NCBI GenBank assembly: GCA_963718305.1
Contig: CAVQZG010000015.1
Location: 91,904 to 155,903 of the forward strand
Length of the DNA: 64,000 nt
Source: RYN-230 sp963718305
GTDB taxonomy: Bacteria > Actinomycetota > Actinomycetes > Streptosporangiales > Streptosporangiaceae
Direction: 5' to 3'
Of this stretch, positions 18,805 to 28,471 are shown piece by piece. Each line of letters opens with the position of its first letter. The first letter of the stretch is position 1. The translations under genes were made by a program, and so were the position numbers. The notes under the pieces are model-generated. The model was given only the letters and a program-made list of their open reading frames with translations, did not search any database and was not told where the DNA came from.

Positions 18805-19098
18805 ATGTTCCGGCACGTTGTGGTGTTCACGTTCACGCCCGAGACGACCCTTGAGCAGCAGGAGGAGCTGGCCACCCAGCTGCGCACGCTGCCCGGCGCC
18901 ATCGGGGAGATCCGGGATTACCACGTGGGCCTGGACGCCGGGCTGAACCCGGGCAACCATCAGTTCGCGGTGGTCGCGGACTTCGACAACGTGGAGGACT
19001 ACCTCGTCTACCGCGACCATCCGGTGCACCGGGAGATCATCGGGAAGTACGTGACCCCGATCGTGGCCGACCGGGCCGCCGTGCAGTACGAACTCTGA
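18805..19098 (+). CDS. Dabb-domain (stress-responsive alpha/beta barrel) protein
   Basis: A 97-residue protein beginning MFRHVVVFTFTPETT and containing HQFAVVADFDNVEDYLVYRDHPVHR matches the dimeric Dabb barrel family in size and pattern. An AAGAAAGGA sequence precedes ATG 18805. It follows the E2 gene by 25 bases on the same strand, so it may be co-transcribed. Function unknown in this context. Confidence 0.85.
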   Translation: MFRHVVVFTFTPETTLEQQEELATQLRTLPGAIGEIRDYHVGLDAGLNPGNHQFAVVADFDNVEDYLVYRDHPVHREIIGKYVTPIVADRAAVQYEL

Positions 19099-19110
19099 TG
19101 CCGGGGGGTT

Positions 19111-19130
19111 CCGGGGGGTCGTCCCCCCGG
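19111..19130. terminator. Hairpin between convergent genes
   Basis: CCGGGGGG (19111-19118) pairs with CCCCCCGG (19123-19130) across a TCGT loop. It lies between the convergent Dabb and acyl-CoA dehydrogenase genes and could terminate both. No T-tract follows on either strand. Confidence 0.55.
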
Positions 19131-19140
19131 GCTAGCAGAG

Positions 19141-20979
19141 CTAGAAGGCGTCTTCCGGGAGCTCCATCAGATCCAGCGTGGTCGTCTCGGCGATCTGGCG
19201 CTCCACCGTCAGCCGGGGCAGCACCGTCTCGGCGAAGAACCGCGCGGTGGCCACCTTGCCCTGGTAGAAAGCCTCGTCCCGGCCTGCCCCCTGGTCCAGC
19301 GCGCGGAGCGCGACCTCGGCCTGCCGGGCCAGCAGCCAGCCGATCAGCAGGTCACCGAGGGCCATCAGCAGCCGGGTGCTGTTCAGGCCGGCCTTGTAGA
19401 CCTCGGCGGGCTGCTCCAGCGAGGCGAGCGCGTACCCGGACATGGACGCGACGATGGCCTCCACGTCGGCGATCGCCGCCGACAGCGCGGTGCGCTCGGT
19501 CTTGAGCCGCCCGTTGCCGGCCTCGCTGGCCGCGAACTCCTTGATCTCCCCGAGCAGGGCGCCCAGCGCGACCCCCTGGTCGCGCAGCGTCTTGCGGAAG
19601 AACAGGTCCAGGCCCTGGATCGCGGTGGTGCCCTCGTACAGGCTGTCGATCTTGGCGTCGCGGATGTACTGCTCGACCGGGAAGTCCTGGATGAAGCCGG
19701 AGCCGCCGTAGGTCTGCAGGGACAGCGTGAGCAGTTCGTAGGCCCGCTCGGAGCCGACGCCCTTGACGATGGGCAGCAGCAGGTCATTGACCCGGACCGC
19801 GAGGTCACCGGCAGTGCCCGGCTCGGTACCGCCCCCGGCCTTGGCGATCTGCACCGCGTCCTGCCAGGAGGCCGTGTAGAGCACCAGCGCCCGCATGCCC
19901 TCGGCGTAGGCCTTCTGCATCATCAGCATCCGGCGCACGTCGGGGTGATGGATGATCGTGACCCGCGGCGCGGTCTTGTCCGTCATCTGGGTCAGGTCCG
20001 CGCCCTGGACCCGCTGCCGGGCGTACTCCAGCGCGTTCAGGTAGCCGGTGGACAGCGTGGCGATGGCCTTGGTGCCGACCATCATCCGGGCGTGCTCGAT
20101 GATCAGGAACATCTGGCGGATGCCGTCGTGCACCCCGCCGACCAGGGTGCCGACCGCCGGGCTCGCGCCGCCGAAGGTCAGCTCGCAGGTGGTGGAGGCC
20201 TTCAGGCCCATCTTGTGCTCGACCCCGGTGACCCGGACGCCGTTGCGCTCGCCCAGGTCACCGTCCGGGCCGACCAGGTACTTGGGCACCAGGAACATGG
20301 ACAGGCCCTTGGTGCCCGGCCCGGCGCCCTCGGGGCGGGCCAGTACCAGGTGGAAGATGTTCTCGGCCATGTCGTGCTCGGCGCTGGTGATGAACCGCTT
20401 GACGCCCTCGATGTGCCAGGTGCCGTCGGGCTGCTCGATGGCCTTGGTCCGGCCGGCCCCCACGTCCGAGCCGGCCTCGGGCTCGGTCAGCACCATGGTG
20501 CTGCCCCACTTGCGGTCGATGGCCTGCTGCGCGAACCGCTGCTGCTCCGGGGTGCCGATGGCCCACAGCACCTGAGCGAAGTTGGGGCCGCCGGAGTACA
20601 TCCAGACCGCGGGGTTCGCGCCCAGGATGAGCTCGGCCACCGACCAGGCCAGCGTGCGCGGCGCGGCGATCCCGCCGAGTTCGGCAGGCAGGTCCAGGCG
20701 GAACCACTCGGCGTCCATGAACGCGGCGAAGGACTTCTTGAAGCCCTCGGGCATCTGCACCGACGCGGTTGCCGGGTCGAACACCGGGGGGTGGCGGTCC
20801 GCGTCCGCGAAGGACTCGGCGATCGGCCCGACAGCCAGCCGGTTCACCTCGTCGAGGATGCCGCGGGCGGTCTCCTCGTCCACGTCCGGATAGGGCTCAC
20901 GGCCCAGCAGGTCCTGGCGGCGCAGCACCTCGAACAGGTTGAACTCGAGGTCGCGCAGGTTGCTCTTGTAGTGGCCCAT
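19141..20979 (-). CDS. Acyl-CoA dehydrogenase, long form with C-terminal extension
   Basis: The 612-residue FAD enzyme should catalyse alpha,beta-dehydrogenation of acyl-CoA. It starts MGHYKSNLRDLEFNLFEVL, an N-terminal extension seen in the roughly 600-residue subclass. FAD and substrate segments include TMVLTEPEAGSDVG, VKRFITSAEHDM, GLSMFLVP and TYGGSGFIQDFPVEQYIRDA, with YEGTTAIQGLD at the catalytic region. A C-terminal helical extension follows. ATG 20979 is preferred over 20991 as the family begins with MGHYK. It stands alone on the minus strand. Confidence 0.92.
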   Translation of the reverse strand: MGHYKSNLRDLEFNLFEVLRRQDLLGREPYPDVDEETARGILDEVNRLAVGPIAESFADADRHPPVFDPATASVQMPEGFKKSFAAFMDAEWFRLDLPAELGGIAAPRTLAWSVAELILGANPAVWMYSGGPNFAQVLWAIGTPEQQRFAQQAIDRKWGSTMVLTEPEAGSDVGAGRTKAIEQPDGTWHIEGVKRFITSAEHDMAENIFHLVLARPEGAGPGTKGLSMFLVPKYLVGPDGDLGERNGVRVTGVEHKMGLKASTTCELTFGGASPAVGTLVGGVHDGIRQMFLIIEHARMMVGTKAIATLSTGYLNALEYARQRVQGADLTQMTDKTAPRVTIIHHPDVRRMLMMQKAYAEGMRALVLYTASWQDAVQIAKAGGGTEPGTAGDLAVRVNDLLLPIVKGVGSERAYELLTLSLQTYGGSGFIQDFPVEQYIRDAKIDSLYEGTTAIQGLDLFFRKTLRDQGVALGALLGEIKEFAASEAGNGRLKTERTALSAAIADVEAIVASMSGYALASLEQPAEVYKAGLNSTRLLMALGDLLIGWLLARQAEVALRALDQGAGRDEAFYQGKVATARFFAETVLPRLTVERQIAETTTLDLMELPEDAF

Positions 20980-21062
20980 GGCCGCCCCCATTGACAGCTA
21001 CCGACGAGTAACAAAGCTCCATGATACCCGTTAGTAACCAAGATGGCCATCGGGCTGGCCAG

Positions 21063-21891
21063 CTAGAGAATGTTCACCGCGCGGGCGATCACCAGCGCGC
21101 CCAGCGACAGCGACACCGCCGACTGGACCAGCATGGTGAGCTTGGCCCAGCGGACCAGCGGCATCACGTCGGTCGGGCTGAACGCGGTCGCGTTGGTGAA
21201 CGAGAGGTAGAGGTAATCCACGAACCGCGGCTCCCAGTCCGGCGGCGTGAGGTCATCCACCGTCATCTGCGGGAACAGGAAGTCCAGGTACTGGAACGTG
21301 CCGTGGGCGCGGTGCACCGGGCCGCCCCGGTCGAACTCCCAGTACCAGAGGGCGAACGCGATCACGTTGGTGGCCCAGATGGCCGCGCCCGACGCCAGCA
21401 GCGGCGCCGGCGTGCTGAGTGGGCAGGTTGTTGGTCAGGATCTCCCGGATGAGCAGCACCGCGGAGGCGGCGTTGGCCGCGGAGATCACCAGGATCAGCA
21501 CGATGCTGACCCAGCGGACGAAGACGCCCCGCCGCTCGATCCGCACCGGGTTGGCGATGGCCAGGCCCAGCAGCACCCCGGCTTCCAGGACCGGCAGCAG
21601 CAACGTCGGCAGCGGCCGCATCGACAGCTGATCCGGCAGCAGGCGCTGCAGGACGATCGCGACGATCACGCTGATGGTGACCGGCCAGCGCGGTTCACCC
21701 CGGGTACTGCGCCGCCAGGCCGGCACGGCCTTCTGCACGTCGTCCACGGCCTCGTGCTCGGCGCGCTCGGCCCTGGTTACGAGCGCGTACCAGACCGGGT
21801 TGCGGACCCGGCCGGGAGGCTGGGGGCGGAGCATCCGGTTCCCGCGGGGCGGGCGCGGCGGGCTATGGCCCTCGGCGGCTCCCGGCGGCAC
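21063..21891 (-). pseudogene. Multi-pass membrane protein with ion-channel-like C-terminus, frameshifted
   Basis: The N-terminal frame has four or five predicted membrane helices (VTISVIVAIVLQ, LLLPVLEAGVLLGLAIANP, WVSIVLILVISAANAAS). The C-terminal frame has VIAFALWYWEFDRGG, LYLSFTNATAFSPTDVMPL and a final helix ending ARAVNIL. Together these match a single actinobacterial conserved membrane protein. The frames join if one base is removed near 21411-21425, which restores STPAPLLASGAAIW. The start may be 21891 or 21834. It could transport ions, but no selectivity filter is evident. Confidence 0.65.
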
Positions 21892-22143
21892 ACCGGCAGG
21901 CCCCGGGGGGGCGCCGGCCCGCCGTGGCGGGGGCCGGCCGGCCCGGCCGGGCCCAGCTGCGCAGACGGGCTTCCCGGCTCGCCGGTCCCTGCGGGCGGCT
22001 CTGGCTCCATCTCCCCATTGTTGACCTGGTCCGGCCGTGCTTTGGCGTACTTACCCCCGGATTCCCGCGGGCCGGATCTCGCTTTACCGTCTCCCGCTTT
22101 TTAGTGTGGCGGCACGGGCATCACTCCCACAGCGAGGTGAAGC

Positions 22144-24435
22144 ATGGCGCTCGGTGTCAGCGAAGAGCATCTGGAGCTGGCCGCGTCGGTACGCGGATGG
22201 GCTGACCGGCACTGCGGCCCCGACCTGATGGCGGACAGTTACCCCGGGGTGCTGCGGGCCGGCCTGGCCGGGCAGGGCCTGCTCGGCCTGCACCTGCCAG
22301 AGGAGCACGGCGGCCAGGGCTACGGCCTCAGCGAGCTGGCGGTGGCCCTGGAGGAGCTGGGCAGCGCCCTGGTCCCGGGAGGCTTCCTGCCCACGGTACT
22401 GGCCAGCGCACTGCTGGCCAGGGCCGGTAACCCCGCGGGAAACACGGACACCGCCAAACTCCTGGCCGGCCTGGCGGACGGATCACGGTCCGGGGCCGTC
22501 TGTCTGGCGGCCGGGCTGACCGGCACGGTCAGCGACGGCGTGCTGACCCTCGATGGCGAGTCAGCCCCGGTCCTCGGCGGAAGCCTGGCCGACCTGGTGA
22601 TCCTGCCCGTGCGGGCCGGGGACCCCGTGCTGACCGGAGAACGAGGGCCGGCCGGGGAGGACGAGCAGTGGGCCGTGGTCGACACCGCGGACCTGACCGT
22701 CACCGAGCTGGACAGCCTGGACCAGACCCGCCCGCTGGCCACGGTCCGGGCCAGCCAGCTCCGGGTGCCCGCCGGGCGGATCCTGCCTGGCCTGACCCGC
22801 ACCCAGGTCACGTCGCTGACCGCCGCGCTGTTCGCGGCGGAAGCGTGCGGCATCGCCGACTGGGCGGTGCAGACGGCGGCGGACTACGCCCGGATCCGGC
22901 ACCAGTTCGGCCGGCCGATCGGCCAGTTCCAGGCGGTCAAGCACCGGTGCGCCCGGATGCTCACCGCGGCCGAGCAGGCGGCCGCGGCCACCTGGGACGC
23001 GCTGGCCGCCTGCAGTGCCCGGGACGGCACCGGGACCGGGACACCGGCTCCCGGAGAATTCGCCGCCGCGGTGGCCGCGGTCGTGGCGCTCGACGCGGCG
23101 GTCAGCTGCGCCCACGAGTGCATCCAGGTTCTGGGCGGGATCGGCTACACCTGGGAGCATCCGGCCCACCGCTACTACCGGCGGGCCCTGTCGCTGCGCG
23201 CGCTGCTCGGCCCGGCCGCGGAGTGGGCCCGCCGGGTCGCCGAGCTGGCCCTCGACGGCGCCCGCAGGCCCGTCCGGGTCGACCTGCCCGAAGACGCCGA
23301 GCCGCTGCGCACCGGGATCCGGGCCGAGCTGGCCGCGATCGCCGCGCTGGAGCCCCCGGCGCGTACCGCCGGGCTGGCCGCCGGCGGCTGGGTCGTCCCG
23401 CACCTGCCCGCGCCCTGGGGCCGGGCGGCCGGGCCGCTGGAGCAACTGGTCATCGCGGAGGAGATGAAGCAGGCCGGGCTGCGCGCCCCGGCCCTGCTGA
23501 TCGGCGCCTGGGTGGTGCCGGCCCTCGTCGGTTACGGCACCCAGGCCCAGCAGGAGCGTTTCCTGCCCGCCACGCTGCGTGGCGAGATCACCTGGTGCCA
23601 GCTGTTCAGCGAGCCAGGCGCCGGGTCGGACCTGGCCGGGCTCACCACCCGGGCGGAGCGGGTGAACGGGGCTGGTGCGGGAGCCGGGGGCTGGCGCCTG
23701 ACCGGCCAGAAGGTCTGGACCTCACTGGCCAGGGAGGCGGACTGGGCCATCTGCGTGGCCCGCACGGACCCGTCCACCCGGCGCCACGCGGGCATCACCT
23801 ACTTCCTGGTGGACATGAAATCACCGGGGGTCAGCGTGCGCCCGCTGCGCGAGATGACCGGGGATGCCCTGTTCAACGAGGTCTTCCTGGATGGCGTGGA
23901 GGTACCGGACGACCTGGTGGTGGGCGAGGTCGGCGACGGCTGGCGGGTGGCCAGGACCACGCTGGCCAACGAACGCGTGTCGCTCTCGCGGACCTGGACG
24001 TTCGGCTGCGGCACGCCGGAACTGCTGGACGCGCTGCGCGGGCTGGGCGAGCCGGCCCGGCAGGCCTGGCTCGAGCCGGCCGGGCGGCTGGTGGCCGAGG
24101 GGCACGCCCTCGACGTCCTGGGCATGCGGGTCACGCTCAAGCAGCTATCCGGAACCGAGCCGGGGGCGACCGGCAGCGTGCGCAAGCTGCTCGGCATGCG
24201 GCACGCGCAGCAGGTCGCGGAGTTGTGCTGGTCCATGCAGGGCCCGGCGGGGGCGCTCGGGTTCGCGGGCGGCACGCACTCTGCCGGATCCCGGTCGGCT
24301 GGCTCCCACTGGGCCCGGCAGGTCCTGCTGACCAGGGCCCTGACCATTGGCGGGGGGACCACCGACATCCAGCTGAACATCATCGGCGAGCGGATGCTCG
24401 GCCTGCCCCGCGATCCGGAGCCACCGGCCGGATAA
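22144..24435 (+). CDS. Two-domain (fused) acyl-CoA dehydrogenase
   Basis: At 763 residues this is twice a normal acyl-CoA dehydrogenase. The first half (about 1-380) has LHLPEEHGGQGYG, ARIRHQFGRPIGQFQAVKH and QVLGGIGYTWEHPAHRYYRR. The second (about 400-763) has WCQLFSEPGAGSDLAG, GQKVWTSLAREADWAICVAR and TIGGGTTDIQLNIIGERMLG. FadE34-type enzymes of mycobacteria have the same fused architecture; each half would act like one subunit of an alpha/beta heterocomplex. ATG 22144 follows AGGTGA. The substrate is unknown. Confidence 0.9.
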   Translation: MALGVSEEHLELAASVRGWADRHCGPDLMADSYPGVLRAGLAGQGLLGLHLPEEHGGQGYGLSELAVALEELGSALVPGGFLPTVLASALLARAGNPAGNTDTAKLLAGLADGSRSGAVCLAAGLTGTVSDGVLTLDGESAPVLGGSLADLVILPVRAGDPVLTGERGPAGEDEQWAVVDTADLTVTELDSLDQTRPLATVRASQLRVPAGRILPGLTRTQVTSLTAALFAAEACGIADWAVQTAADYARIRHQFGRPIGQFQAVKHRCARMLTAAEQAAAATWDALAACSARDGTGTGTPAPGEFAAAVAAVVALDAAVSCAHECIQVLGGIGYTWEHPAHRYYRRALSLRALLGPAAEWARRVAELALDGARRPVRVDLPEDAEPLRTGIRAELAAIAALEPPARTAGLAAGGWVVPHLPAPWGRAAGPLEQLVIAEEMKQAGLRAPALLIGAWVVPALVGYGTQAQQERFLPATLRGEITWCQLFSEPGAGSDLAGLTTRAERVNGAGAGAGGWRLTGQKVWTSLAREADWAICVARTDPSTRRHAGITYFLVDMKSPGVSVRPLREMTGDALFNEVFLDGVEVPDDLVVGEVGDGWRVARTTLANERVSLSRTWTFGCGTPELLDALRGLGEPARQAWLEPAGRLVAEGHALDVLGMRVTLKQLSGTEPGATGSVRKLLGMRHAQQVAELCWSMQGPAGALGFAGGTHSAGSRSAGSHWARQVLLTRALTIGGGTTDIQLNIIGERMLGLPRDPEPPAG

Positions 24436-24543
24436 CCCGGCAAAAACCAGCGATATGACCGGCAATCCACGGGACACGCCCCGGGTCCCGGCCAATCGCG
24501 GGCGGCCGCGCTAGCCTACTGAAAGCCGGCATCTGGGGGGCCG

Positions 24544-26139
24544 ATGGCCGACCGCGACGACGACGCGACGGGTGGATACCGTGAACCTGGCTGGATGGCC
24601 GGTTCCGGTTCTAATCCTGCGCGCGGCGGCCTGGACCGGCCGGGTGGGCCAGGCGGGCCGCCCGGCCCGCCGGAAGACCCGGTGACTGACCAGCAGAGCC
24701 CGGGACCCGGGCCACCGCCCCGCACGCGGCGGCGGCCCGGGCCGTCGGCCGCGCAGCAGCGGCTGATGACCCGGATCGCGGCGGGCCGGAAGGCCAGGCA
24801 GCGCCGCCTCGTGCTGACCGTGAGCGCGGCCATGTCCGTGGTGGTGCTCTTCGTCGCCGGGACCGCCTGGGGATTCACCAGCTACATCAACGACACCATC
24901 GGCCGGGTCAACGCCGGCACCGCGGGCACCCCGGCGAGCGGGCCGCTGAACGTGCTGCTGGCCGGGGTGGACCAGCGCTCCGGGCTGACCCGCCACCAGG
25001 AACTCGCGCTGCACGTGGGCAACGACGTCAGCTCCAACTCCGACACGATGATGCTGATCCACGTGTCCGGCGACCGGAGCCGGGTCACGGTGATCAGCAT
25101 CCCCCGGGACTCCTGGGTGAACATCCCCGGGCACGGCTTTAACAAGATCAACGCGGCGTACGGCCTGGGCGGCCCGAAGCTGGTGGTGCAGACCGTGGAG
25201 GCGAACACCGGGCTGACCATCAACGACTTCGTCCAGGTCAACTTCCTCGGCTTCGTCAAGGTCATCGACGCCCTGGGCGGCGTGAACATCTGCCTGCCGT
25301 TCGCGGTGGACGACCCCTACAGCGGCCTGCACCTGGCCAAGGGGCGGCACCACGTGAGCGGGATCACCGCGCTGGAGTACGCCCGGGACCGCCACTCGTT
25401 CGCCACCTCGGACCTGGCCCGGATCCAGGACCAGCAGCACCTGCTGTCCTCGATGCTGACCGAGGCGATCAGCTCCGGGACACTGGCCAACCCGGTCAAG
25501 CTGGACCGGTTCCTGCATGCCGCGCTGGCCGCGATCAAGGTGGACCAGGGACTCAACGTGGCTGCGCTGGCGGACCAGATGCGCGGCGTCTCCCCCAGCG
25601 ACGTCCGGTTCATGACCGTGCCGCTGTCCAACTACAACTACCAGACCCCCTCCGGGGAACTGGCGGTGCTGTGGGACGCCAAGGAGTCGCAGGCCCTGTT
25701 CAACGAGCTGAAGAACGACCAGCCGGCCACGAAGCCCCCGGCCCGGCACGCCCGGACAGCCCGCCCGAAGCTGCGGCGCAGCCAGGTGCCGGTCCAGGTG
25801 TGGAACGGGACGCTGATCGGCGGCTTGTCCGCCAGCACCGGCACCGACCTGTCCCAGCTGGGCTTCCCGGTGAAGTCCGGGCTGACCTGGCCGGTCCATG
25901 ACATCAGCCAGACCGTGATCGAGTACCCGCCCGGGGATGTGGCCGGGGCCCGGCTGGTCAGGAAGGTCATGCCAGGTGCCTCACTGCAGCAGGTCAAGGG
26001 ACTGGCCAAGGTGCGGGTCCTGCTCGGCGCGAACGGCTACTCGGTGACGACCACGACGACCACGCCCAGCCCCGCCGCCTCGACCGGCGTCCCGTCCGCC
26101 ACCGCGGCTCAGGACGCCTGCCACCCAGCCGGGCACTGA
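24544..26139 (+). CDS. LytR-CpsA-Psr (LCP) family protein
   Basis: LCP enzymes transfer polymers from undecaprenyl phosphate to peptidoglycan or arabinogalactan. The 531-residue protein has a Pro/Gly/Arg-rich cytoplasmic tail, one helix at about 90-112 and the extracellular LCP domain at about 135-330. Characteristic segments are SNSDTMMLIHVSGDRSRV, SIPRDSWVNIPG, GFNKINAAYGLGG and YARDRHSFATSDLARIQDQQ with its arginines. A LytR_C domain lies at about 415-500, followed by a Thr/Pro tail. It is next to the polysaccharide operon, which suits a ligase role. Confidence 0.93.
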   Translation: MADRDDDATGGYREPGWMAGSGSNPARGGLDRPGGPGGPPGPPEDPVTDQQSPGPGPPPRTRRRPGPSAAQQRLMTRIAAGRKARQRRLVLTVSAAMSVVVLFVAGTAWGFTSYINDTIGRVNAGTAGTPASGPLNVLLAGVDQRSGLTRHQELALHVGNDVSSNSDTMMLIHVSGDRSRVTVISIPRDSWVNIPGHGFNKINAAYGLGGPKLVVQTVEANTGLTINDFVQVNFLGFVKVIDALGGVNICLPFAVDDPYSGLHLAKGRHHVSGITALEYARDRHSFATSDLARIQDQQHLLSSMLTEAISSGTLANPVKLDRFLHAALAAIKVDQGLNVAALADQMRGVSPSDVRFMTVPLSNYNYQTPSGELAVLWDAKESQALFNELKNDQPATKPPARHARTARPKLRRSQVPVQVWNGTLIGGLSASTGTDLSQLGFPVKSGLTWPVHDISQTVIEYPPGDVAGARLVRKVMPGASLQQVKGLAKVRVLLGANGYSVTTTTTTPSPAASTGVPSATAAQDACHPAGH

Positions 26140-26171
26140 CCCAGCCGGGCACTGACCCAGCCGGGCGCTGG
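26124..26171. repeat. Three 16-bp tandem repeats at the LCP gene end
   Basis: CCCAGCCGGGCACTGA occurs at 26124-26139 and 26140-26155, with a third diverged copy to 26171. The first copy contains the LCP stop codon. Confidence 0.75.
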
Positions 26172-26186
26172 CCTGGCGGGACGCTG

Positions 26187-26570
26187 CTAGCTGGCGGGCG
26201 CCGTGCCCTCCGGGGGTGTGTCCGCCGGGGGTGTGTCCGCCGGGGGCGTGTCCGCCGCAGGCGTGCCGTCAGCAGGCGTACCCTCCGGCGGCGTGCTGCC
26301 GGGAGGCGCGCTGCCGTCCGGGTCACCGAGCCCCTGGGACGCCTCCTGCCGGGACAGCGCATCCACCAGCCGGTCGATCTTGCCCTGGCTGTCCGGGGTG
26401 CCGCGCCCGGTGCGCTCGGCATAGACGGTCGCGCCCAGGTCCCGGAACATCGCGTCGGCCCGCCGCTTGGCCTGGGCCTGGTCGAGCTTAACCTTGCCCT
26501 CGCGCGCGGTTTCCTGTGCCTTCTGGGCGAGCTGCGTGCTCTGCGCCCTGACCTTGTCCATCAGTCCCAT
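26187..26570 (-). CDS. Small coiled-coil protein with Pro/Thr repeat tail
   Basis: The protein has 127 residues from ATG 26570. The first about 60 residues are charged and helical (RAQSTQLAQKAQETAREGKV), the middle has MFRDLGATVYAERTG, and the tail is a short repeat of PPADT/PPEGT units. The head resembles small actinobacterial proteins of unknown function. No signal peptide or membrane helix is present. Function unknown. Confidence 0.6.
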   Translation of the reverse strand: MGLMDKVRAQSTQLAQKAQETAREGKVKLDQAQAKRRADAMFRDLGATVYAERTGRGTPDSQGKIDRLVDALSRQEASQGLGDPDGSAPPGSTPPEGTPADGTPAADTPPADTPPADTPPEGTAPAS

Positions 26571-26854
26571 GACCGCCTCCGCCGAAATTGCCGCAGCTTG
26601 ACGCGCTTCACCGAGCAGGATATGCCGCCGCCTACGGCCCTCCGGCGGTGACCAAGGGTGACCGCCACTTAGTACTGCGGAGAGTAGTCGAACAGTCATG
26701 AATTGTCCGGAAGGACCGGGCCAATTCGGTTGTTCTCGCCGCACTGGCGGACATGCCGACATTACAATCCTGTGAAGCCCCGCCCGGTTCGTTTCGTTCG
26801 CGCCATACGTCCGGGTACCCGTCAGCGGCTTCGGGATGGAGAAAAGGGTCAACG

Positions 26855-28471
26855 ATGGCCGGAGTCATCGAACGCGAGGGGGGTACCAGGGCAGCACCAC
26901 GGCATCGCAAGCGCCGGGCGCTCGTGCCCCGGCCGTCCCGCGACTCGGTGCCCCCGGTACTCCCGACCCCCCCGCTGGACAGCGAGAAGTACTCCTATGT
27001 GCGGCGGCACATCTGGGTGCTCACCTTGTGCATGGCGCTGAGCTTCCCGCCGCTGGTGTACAGCCAGATCAGGATGGTCGAGAACTCTCGCTGGTTCATC
27101 GTCTACGCGCCGTTCGCGGTGTTCGGGGTGTTCTGCTTCCTGCTGTCGCTGATCGTCGACGGGATGAGCCGCAGCTTCGACCTGGACGAGCACAAACGCA
27201 TCGTGGCCGCCTGGGCGCCGCGGCGCTACCCGTCCGTGGACGTGTTCCTGCCGGTCTGCGGCGAGCCCGTCGAGATACTCCGCAACGCCTGGTCCCACGT
27301 GGCCGTGATGCGCAATCACTACCCGGGCCGGGTCACGCCCTACGTGCTCGACGACTCGGCCAGCCCGGCGCTGAAGGCCATGGCCCGCCAGTTCGGCTTC
27401 GCGTACGCGACCCGTCCGGACCGGGGCTGGTTCAAGAAGGCCGGCAACCTGCGCTTCGGGTTCCAGATCTCCGAGAGCGAGTACATCCTGCTGCTCGACG
27501 CGGATTTCGCCCCCCGCCCGGATGTGCTCGATGAAACCCTGCCCTACCTCGACGCCTTTCCTGACGTAGGAATCGTCCAGACGCCGCAGTTCTTTCACGT
27601 CCTGGATCAGCAGACGTGGGTCGAGCGCGGCGCCGGCGCCATTCAGGAACTCTTTTACCGGTCCATTCAGACCGCCCGGGCCAAGAAAGGCGGGGCGATC
27701 TGCGTGGGGAGTTGCGCGGTCTACCGGCGGGCGGCCCTGGAGCCCAACGGCGGCATGTCCCTCGCGGAGCACTCCGAGGACCTGTGGACCGGCTTTGACC
27801 TGCACCGGCTGGGCTGGCGGCTGCGCTACCTGCCGGTCGCGCTGTCCACCGGCAACTGCCCCGACAACATCCTGGCCTTCGTGAATCAGCAGTACCGCTG
27901 GTGCTCGGGCACCATGAGCCTGCTGAAGGACCGGATCTTCTGGAAGACCAAGCTGCCGCTGTACACCCGGCTGTGCTACCTGACCGGGTTCATCGGCTAC
28001 GTGTACACGGCGGTGTTCACGTTCGTGGCCCCGGCCCTGGCCATCGGGATGATGCTGTTCGTCCCGGGCAGCCTGCTGCTGCGCAACCTGATCTTCGTAG
28101 CGCCGGTCCTGTTCTACGCGGGGGTCATCTACCCCATGTGGCATCGCGCCCCCTACCGGCTGGAGGCCTGGTCGGTCCGGGTCATCTCGGGCTGGGCCCA
28201 TGTGTTCGCGCTCTGGGACATGCTGCGCGGCCGGCTGCGCGGCTGGCAGCCGTCCGGCAGCGGCGGGAACCGGCAGGACGGCAGGCGGCGCTTCTGGATC
28301 GGCCTGATCCTGTGGAGCGGCGGGTCCTCGGCGCTGTGGGCCGGCCTGGCCCTGTGGCGCATGATGACCATGGATCCGTACAACTTCTTCCTCCTCTTCA
28401 TCCTCGGCGTTTTCCAGCTGGTGGTGGTGGGCCGGATCCTCATCCAGCCGAGGGCGGGGTACGTCTCGTGA
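26855..28471 (+). CDS. Cellulose-synthase-like processive GT2 glycosyltransferase
   Basis: A 538-residue membrane enzyme predicted to polymerise a beta-linked polysaccharide from nucleotide sugars. Two helices lie at about 53-70 and 80-100, then the GT2 domain with VLDDSAS near 163, LLLDADF near 213, EHSEDLWTGF near 305 and QQYRWCSG near 350. These are the D, DxD, ED and QxxRW signatures of processive synthases. Further helices follow. ATG 26855 is preferred over an upstream ATG at 26753. Its stop overlaps the start of the GH26 gene (GTGA). It has no PilZ domain, so c-di-GMP control is not evident. Confidence 0.9.
   Translation: MAGVIEREGGTRAAPRHRKRRALVPRPSRDSVPPVLPTPPLDSEKYSYVRRHIWVLTLCMALSFPPLVYSQIRMVENSRWFIVYAPFAVFGVFCFLLSLIVDGMSRSFDLDEHKRIVAAWAPRRYPSVDVFLPVCGEPVEILRNAWSHVAVMRNHYPGRVTPYVLDDSASPALKAMARQFGFAYATRPDRGWFKKAGNLRFGFQISESEYILLLDADFAPRPDVLDETLPYLDAFPDVGIVQTPQFFHVLDQQTWVERGAGAIQELFYRSIQTARAKKGGAICVGSCAVYRRAALEPNGGMSLAEHSEDLWTGFDLHRLGWRLRYLPVALSTGNCPDNILAFVNQQYRWCSGTMSLLKDRIFWKTKLPLYTRLCYLTGFIGYVYTAVFTFVAPALAIGMMLFVPGSLLLRNLIFVAPVLFYAGVIYPMWHRAPYRLEAWSVRVISGWAHVFALWDMLRGRLRGWQPSGSGGNRQDGRRRFWIGLILWSGGSSALWAGLALWRMMTMDPYNFFLLFILGVFQLVVVGRILIQPRAGYVS

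Noticed and set aside
22668..24458. A 596-codon plus-strand frame inside the fused acyl-CoA dehydrogenase gene
   Set aside because: It is the +1 shadow of a clearly conserved two-domain enzyme.
24511..25899. A 462-codon minus-strand frame
   Set aside because: Antisense to the LCP gene; His/Asp/Gly/Arg-rich noise.
26203..26310. Possible short CRISPR-like repeat array
   Set aside because: The periodic GTGTCCGCCGGGG units encode the PPADT/PPEGT tail of a small protein; there are no unique spacers or cas genes.
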